Positions 59,546-64,000 of a DNA stretch of 64,000 bases are shown here, piece after piece. The stretch covers positions 39,238-103,237 of the forward strand of contig QAOA01002574.1 in NCBI GenBank assembly GCA_003255065.1, read 5' to 3'. Origin of the DNA: Cercis canadensis. Lineage: Eukaryota; Streptophyta; Magnoliopsida; Fabales; Fabaceae. Below the pieces are notes generated by a model. It saw only the letters and a list, made by a program, of their open reading frames with translations. It made no database searches and was not told where the DNA came from. A program made the position numbers and the translations under genes. Position 1 is the first letter of the stretch, and the number at the start of each line of letters is the position of its first letter.

Positions 59546-62420
59546 GACACCGTATTTTGTCCCTGTTTTATTTATTTATGGTTAAAATATATTCAAAAAA
59601 ATGGAAAGAAAATTTAAATTTTTAATTAGTATTTTTTTTTTTTATTGTTTGGGCTTTTGCAATTGAAGAAAACCTAAGTCTAATCCATTGTCACACTAAG
59701 CCCATTTTTATTTAAGCCCACTTGGTCCATTTTTGTTATTTTTCTTAATTATGTAAATAATGGATTAAACATATAAATATATTTTGTAAATTTATTTTTG
59801 GTATCTTTGGATCTAAAGGAACCAATAGAAAAGCAAAGAATGTATTTCCTTTTCTCCCCATTGGTCCAATTTTTGTTTTTTTTTCTTTCTTTTAATTGAA
59901 TAACTAAGTAATTAAGTAAAAAAAAAGCAAATAAAAAAAAAGGGAGAAGGTGCTGGATAGCAGTAAGGAGGCATTCAGCACAAGGGGAGCAGAGGGTTTT
60001 CTTTGGTTAGAGAGAAGAGAACGTGAAAGGGAGGGAGAGCATTTAGCAGAGAAGGGAGAAAGAGGCAGAACCAATTCAGCTAAGCAAGAAGATAACTCTT
60101 TCAGCAAAGAAACAAGCAGAGAAGGAAGAGGGAGCAGAATTTGTTATTGAGCAAAGGAGAAACCATTCACAAGGAAGGAGAAAGAAAAGTTGAAGGTGGA
60201 GTTTAGAATTAGAACTTCTTGGCTCCAAGAGGTTAGTTATCTATCATTTATGCTTTCTTGTTATTTAGATTTCATTAAATCCGAAAATTAATAAAAAAAT
60301 TTCTGGGAATTGTTTTTCATTTTTTGACTGTTTGATCTTGTTGAATTCATGTTTCTAGGTAGATTTTTGTTAAGTAAGTGCTTCATTTCAATTGTTTTCT
60401 ACCTATTCTTCATTTCCCCTCTTGAAATTTCATGATTGCATGATTGTAAAGGGAGAATTTGGATTATTCCTCTTGCTGGGCAAAATTTATTCATGATGTT
60501 CTTGGCTTGTTTTGTTGATTTCTTGGTTTGGGCATGTTAGAATACTTCCTATTTGATTATTTCTTGCATGATTTTGAATTGTTTGAGGGGCTAAAAATTT
60601 TCTGGGTAACTTTGGCTTGAAACCACCCCTTTCATGTCCATGAATCCCTTGAATTCCTTATTGATTCACTTAGGATTTGTTTGATTATTGTTAGAGGTAT
60701 GTTATAGTTTAAGTGTGGTGTTAAATCCTTGCTGCCCTATTCTAAATCTAGTTTAGTTTCTTCCTATTCCATAGCTTAATTGCTGCCATATTTTGCTATA
60801 AATTAGCTTGTTAGCCTTTGCATCATGATTGTCCTTTTGTGAAGTGATTGTTGTCTAGGAAATTTCATATTTTATGCTTTCACATTCACATATGTATTTT
60901 AGAAAAGTAATAGAGGTGCTGCTCCATCGACCTTTAACATGTTTGAGGATAAATTCATTGTTGGTGACATTAATGTTTTGAATTTCTTTGTTTTCTGGTC
61001 TGTTAGACAGTTCTGGTAGCACTCAATGTTTGATTTCTTTCTGGAGCTACAGAGCTCATATTTTAGCAACGTCTATCCCAATGGAACCGTAAGATGCATG
61101 TCTTCAATGTGTAAATTTTTCAGATTTTTTTTCATGGTCAGTTTGCTCCCAGTTTGCATGGAAAGTTGGCTATTTTTTTGAGTTGTCAGGCATGTTGTTC
61201 TTCTCTGGCAGCACTCAATGTTTGATTTATTTTTGGAGCTACAAAGCTCAACTTTTAGCATTGTTGGTCTCATTAGAACTGGGAGACATGTATCTCCATT
61301 GTGTATAATTTTCAAATTTTTTGTATGTCTAGTTTATGCCCAGTTTCTATTTGAACAGAGCTGCTCAATGTTGCACTGACACTGATGCCCTGTCTTTGGT
61401 AGTGTTTGGTCTTTTATTTATTTCTGAAGTTGTACAGCTCCAAATTAGGTGATGTTGGTCTTATTAAAACCGTATGATGTGTGGCTTCAATGTATATAAT
61501 TTTTAGAATTTTTACATGTCTAGTTCACTCTCAGTTTTGGCTTGAGCACAACTGTTTAAGATAACTTATGAATATGTGCATTCTTTGGACTTCTTTCGAT
61601 TTTGTCTCTTGATAAGGATGGTGGCTTTGGGCATGTTTGTTGGCTGTCCTGAAGTAGCAGCCTAGATATAATCCATACTCCAACACTTATAACCCTGGTT
61701 GGAGAGATCATCTAAATTTCAGATATGGCAATGTTGCAGCACTACAACAACAGTCATCCCAACAACAGCCACAGCAGCAGTATAGGCCACCATTCCAACA
61801 ACAGAACCAATTTCAACCCGCCAAGCAGAGCCAGTTTTAACCAACTAGGCCACCATTCCAGCAGTAGCCAGCCGACCTGTCAACATCCAAACCTAAGCCT
61901 TCATTGGAAGATTTGGTGAAGCAGATGGTCACTAGCAACATTTAGTTCCAGCAGAGGGCAGAGTCCACCATACAGAATCTGGAAACTCAAATTGGGCAAT
62001 TGGCATCATTAGTGAGTCAGTTGCAGTCCAAGGGTTCTGGCAAACTTCCTTCACAGACAATTCCTAATCCAAATGGGAATAATGTGAGTGCTATCATGCT
62101 GAGGTCTAGAAAATCCTTGCAAGTCCCAGCCGAGTCTAAACCTGCAAGTGAGCCCTAACCGGCAGAGAAAGTAGTTTCTGAACCAATCACCCTTGCACCT
62201 GAGTTGCTTCTAGCATTTGGATGTCCATATGCTTTAATAAATAATTAGATCGTCACTTCTTTCTCCACCAGGGTTCAAGGTAATATGTGTTTTTCTTCTT
62301 TAATTTTCTTTTTTCTAGTTGGAAAAGCACCAGAAGCTCATCGAGAAGAAGATGTTGAAGAACGATTACCAGGGGAGAAGCAAAGAAGAGATGAAGGCAT
62401 TGATAAGTTAGTAGAAGAGA
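59546..62420 (+). mobile_element. Degenerate Ty3-gypsy retrotransposon (LTR start and gag tail)
   Basis: Begins near 59546 with TGTAGACACCGTATTTTGTC, a typical start of plant gypsy LTRs. Between about 61665 and 62165 the translation gives a Gag C-terminus: YNPGWRDHPNFRYGN, a Gln-rich stretch, ESTIQNLETQIGQLASLV, then SQTIPNPNGNNVSAIMLRS, the pattern of Athila/Tat-type Gag tails. Several stops interrupt it. No protease, reverse transcriptase or integrase follows before 64000. LTR end and primer site not located. Confidence 0.7.
61019..61570 (+). repeat. Three imperfect ~190-bp tandem repeats
   Basis: Units at about 61019-61200, 61211-61385 and 61400-61570 share GTTTGATTT-TTT-TGGAGCTAC, AGCTC, a CCAATGGAACCGTAAGATG-like block, TGTATAATTTT and CTAGTTTATGCCCAGTTT-like text. 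They sit between the LTR and the gag tail of the gypsy element. Confidence 0.7.
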
Positions 62421-63559
62421 GAGAGTTGACACGTGGATCTACAGGTGGCTAGTAATTGCACACAGCCATTAAAAACTGGATGCCATTCGCATAAAACACA
62501 TTGTTTTGAGTACATTCACGAATTTACTAATTTTCCTTCTTTCCTATATCAGATGGCGAGGCTCGCCCTTATTGTGTCGCCACCGTTTGCAAGAATAGTA
62601 CAGTGCATAACAAAGGTATTGTCAATCTGCCCGGACATATCCACGGCAACTTTAATGGGGCCGTGAACTTGGGAAGCTTGATATACTTCTCTTCAAAAGG
62701 TACAATATTATTCAACTTGCCTATCTCTTCCATGTGCCATATTTTCATTGTGATTAGCTTTTGGGCAGACTTACGGTCAGACCAAGGTGTTAAGATTTAA
62801 AATGTTTATTTCATATTTATTAATATTTATTGGAAGCTCTAGTCATTAATTAGTAGGAGTGATTCTTATGAATATTGTACATTTGCAAACTAATTACACA
62901 TATAAGGCACATTTCAAACTATTTCCACATCTACAGTAGTTTTTTTTTTTTACTTTTTCTCTTCAGTGTATCATTTTGAACTGTAATGGAGAGCCGCATT
63001 TTGGTTCAGGCTCCTTTAAAGAGCCGAATTTTGGCATAAATTTTTTATTTTTTATTATTTTTTCAAGTAAGGAGTCGAATTATTGTCACACCTACCGTTT
63101 GTCAATAATTACTAAATAGCTCTATGGAGATTTCTAAGTGATTAAATAAAACTTAATCATTACAAATTAAACTTCAACCTTCTCCCATAGTTTATATACA
63201 CGTCTCAAAAGAAAACTACCTATATCACTACTTGTGATATAATTACATCTATTTACATGTCTCAAAATATGAATTTCTACCTAACTTTACACCATGACAA
63301 AGCTATAACAAAAGCTATGTAGATATCTTGTTTTGCTTAGCTTTGTGTACCCTGCTGCATATTATTAGATTCCACACCTGGAAAGAGAAAAATATTTACA
63401 AATAACATAGGTGAGATATATAATCTCAGTAGCCAGTAGATTGACATGCATGCTTTATATTCATTATAGTCTTTAAATCCCGTAAGAATAATCCAGGAAA
63501 ACAAAACAAACATGATCACATAGTTGAAAACATAAGCACAACACATATCATAACGTTCT
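62421..63559. other. Unassigned region
   Basis: A plus-strand stretch at 62550-62720 reads ARPYCVATVCKNSTVHNKG then IVNLPGHIHGNFNGAVNLG and could be a coding remnant, but I recognise no family. The rest is AT-rich without features. Confidence 0.3.
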
Positions 63560-63735
63560 CATTCATTACACTTTGGGGCTATATCAATTTGCCTCTGGGG
63601 CAGCCACAACTTACCCCATCTTCCTCATGACATAGGGCAGCATCAACTTACCCTTAATTTCTTCCAGTTATGGGGCAGCTTCAACTTACCCCTTGATTCC
63701 TCAAGCTATAGGGTAGCTTCAACTTACCCCGATGG
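63560..63735. repeat. Minisatellite, four ~50-bp units
   Basis: Repeats of GGGGCAGCTTCAACTTACCCC with slight variation at about 63573, 63597, 63635, 63674 and 63711. Each core starts with GGGG and ends with CCCC, so single units can form short hairpins. Confidence 0.75.
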
Positions 63736-64000
63736 CCATCACACATAAAAGAACTAGCTCTATTTCTTTAGTCATCTCATAAGTCTCCTCTCAGTACTCA
63801 TCTCATAAGTCATCTCATAGCATTCAATTACAATAACGAACATCATATATAGTGGTTACATAGAGCATATACTATTAAAAGGAACTAAACGAAATTTAAG
63901 GAAAAACTAGCTACCTGGAGTCTTGGTTGTCCCTACTTTTCCTTTTCTTGGTATGAATTTGAGGATTCTTGAATACCTTCTCTATTTCCTATTTCATCAC

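Noticed and set aside
58958..59546. Long open frames across the CT repeats
   Set aside because: Composition is Ser/Leu/Phe runs produced by (CT)n; no domain and no splice context.
63560..63735. CRISPR-like array
   Set aside because: Plant nuclear context, irregular spacing and diverged units; a minisatellite is the simple explanation.

Overview
This is nuclear DNA of a flowering plant, most likely a eudicot and probably a heterozygous woody species. The genes are split by short GT-AG introns, the sequence is AT-rich, and the content is typical of plants: a laccase, R2R3-MYB genes, Mutator-like elements (MULEs), Ty1-copia and Ty3-gypsy elements and LINE debris. Nothing bacterial is visible: no operons, CRISPR arrays or rRNA. 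I found no tRNA gene.

Layout. 1-10305 is most of a large Mutator-like element that runs off the left edge. It carries a damaged transposase on the minus strand, an apparently intact two-exon GRF-zinc-finger/membrane protein gene on the plus strand, and in-frame captured exons near its right end. 10306-16739 holds a laccase fragment (exons 1 and 2) whose 5' part is present twice around a single N, probably an assembly duplication. 16398-18050 is a non-autonomous MULE of the same family with a perfect 9-bp target duplication; 18744-19111 is a smaller MULE-type MITE, also with a perfect 9-bp duplication. 20057-23419 is an ATP23-like mitochondrial metalloprotease gene with a premature stop. 24700-25200 is LINE debris. 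26076-30080 is a complete six-exon laccase (minus strand, 560 aa). 33330-34050 is more LINE debris, followed by a possible TRIM-type mini-LTR.

34345-58400 is an array of diverged segmental duplications around an R2R3-MYB gene. MYB copy A (36318-43017) has a frameshift and a Ty1-copia element in intron 2. Copy B (53502-55151) is intact and preserves the empty insertion site. At least two further units have lost the MYB coding region. The promoter flank of copy B is split by a multi-kilobase insertion that itself contains a Tat/Ogre-like LTR. 58400-64000 is simple-sequence repeat, a degenerate Ty3-gypsy element, and a region with no recognisable genes.

Likely working protein-coding genes are the laccase at 26076-30080, MYB copy B, and possibly the GRF-finger gene inside the MULE. 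Everything else recognisable is a broken gene or a transposon. Nine single-N positions occur; most are flanked by near-identical direct repeats, so several local 'duplications' are probably unmerged haplotype contig ends. Coordinates were read by hand and splice sites may be off by a base.
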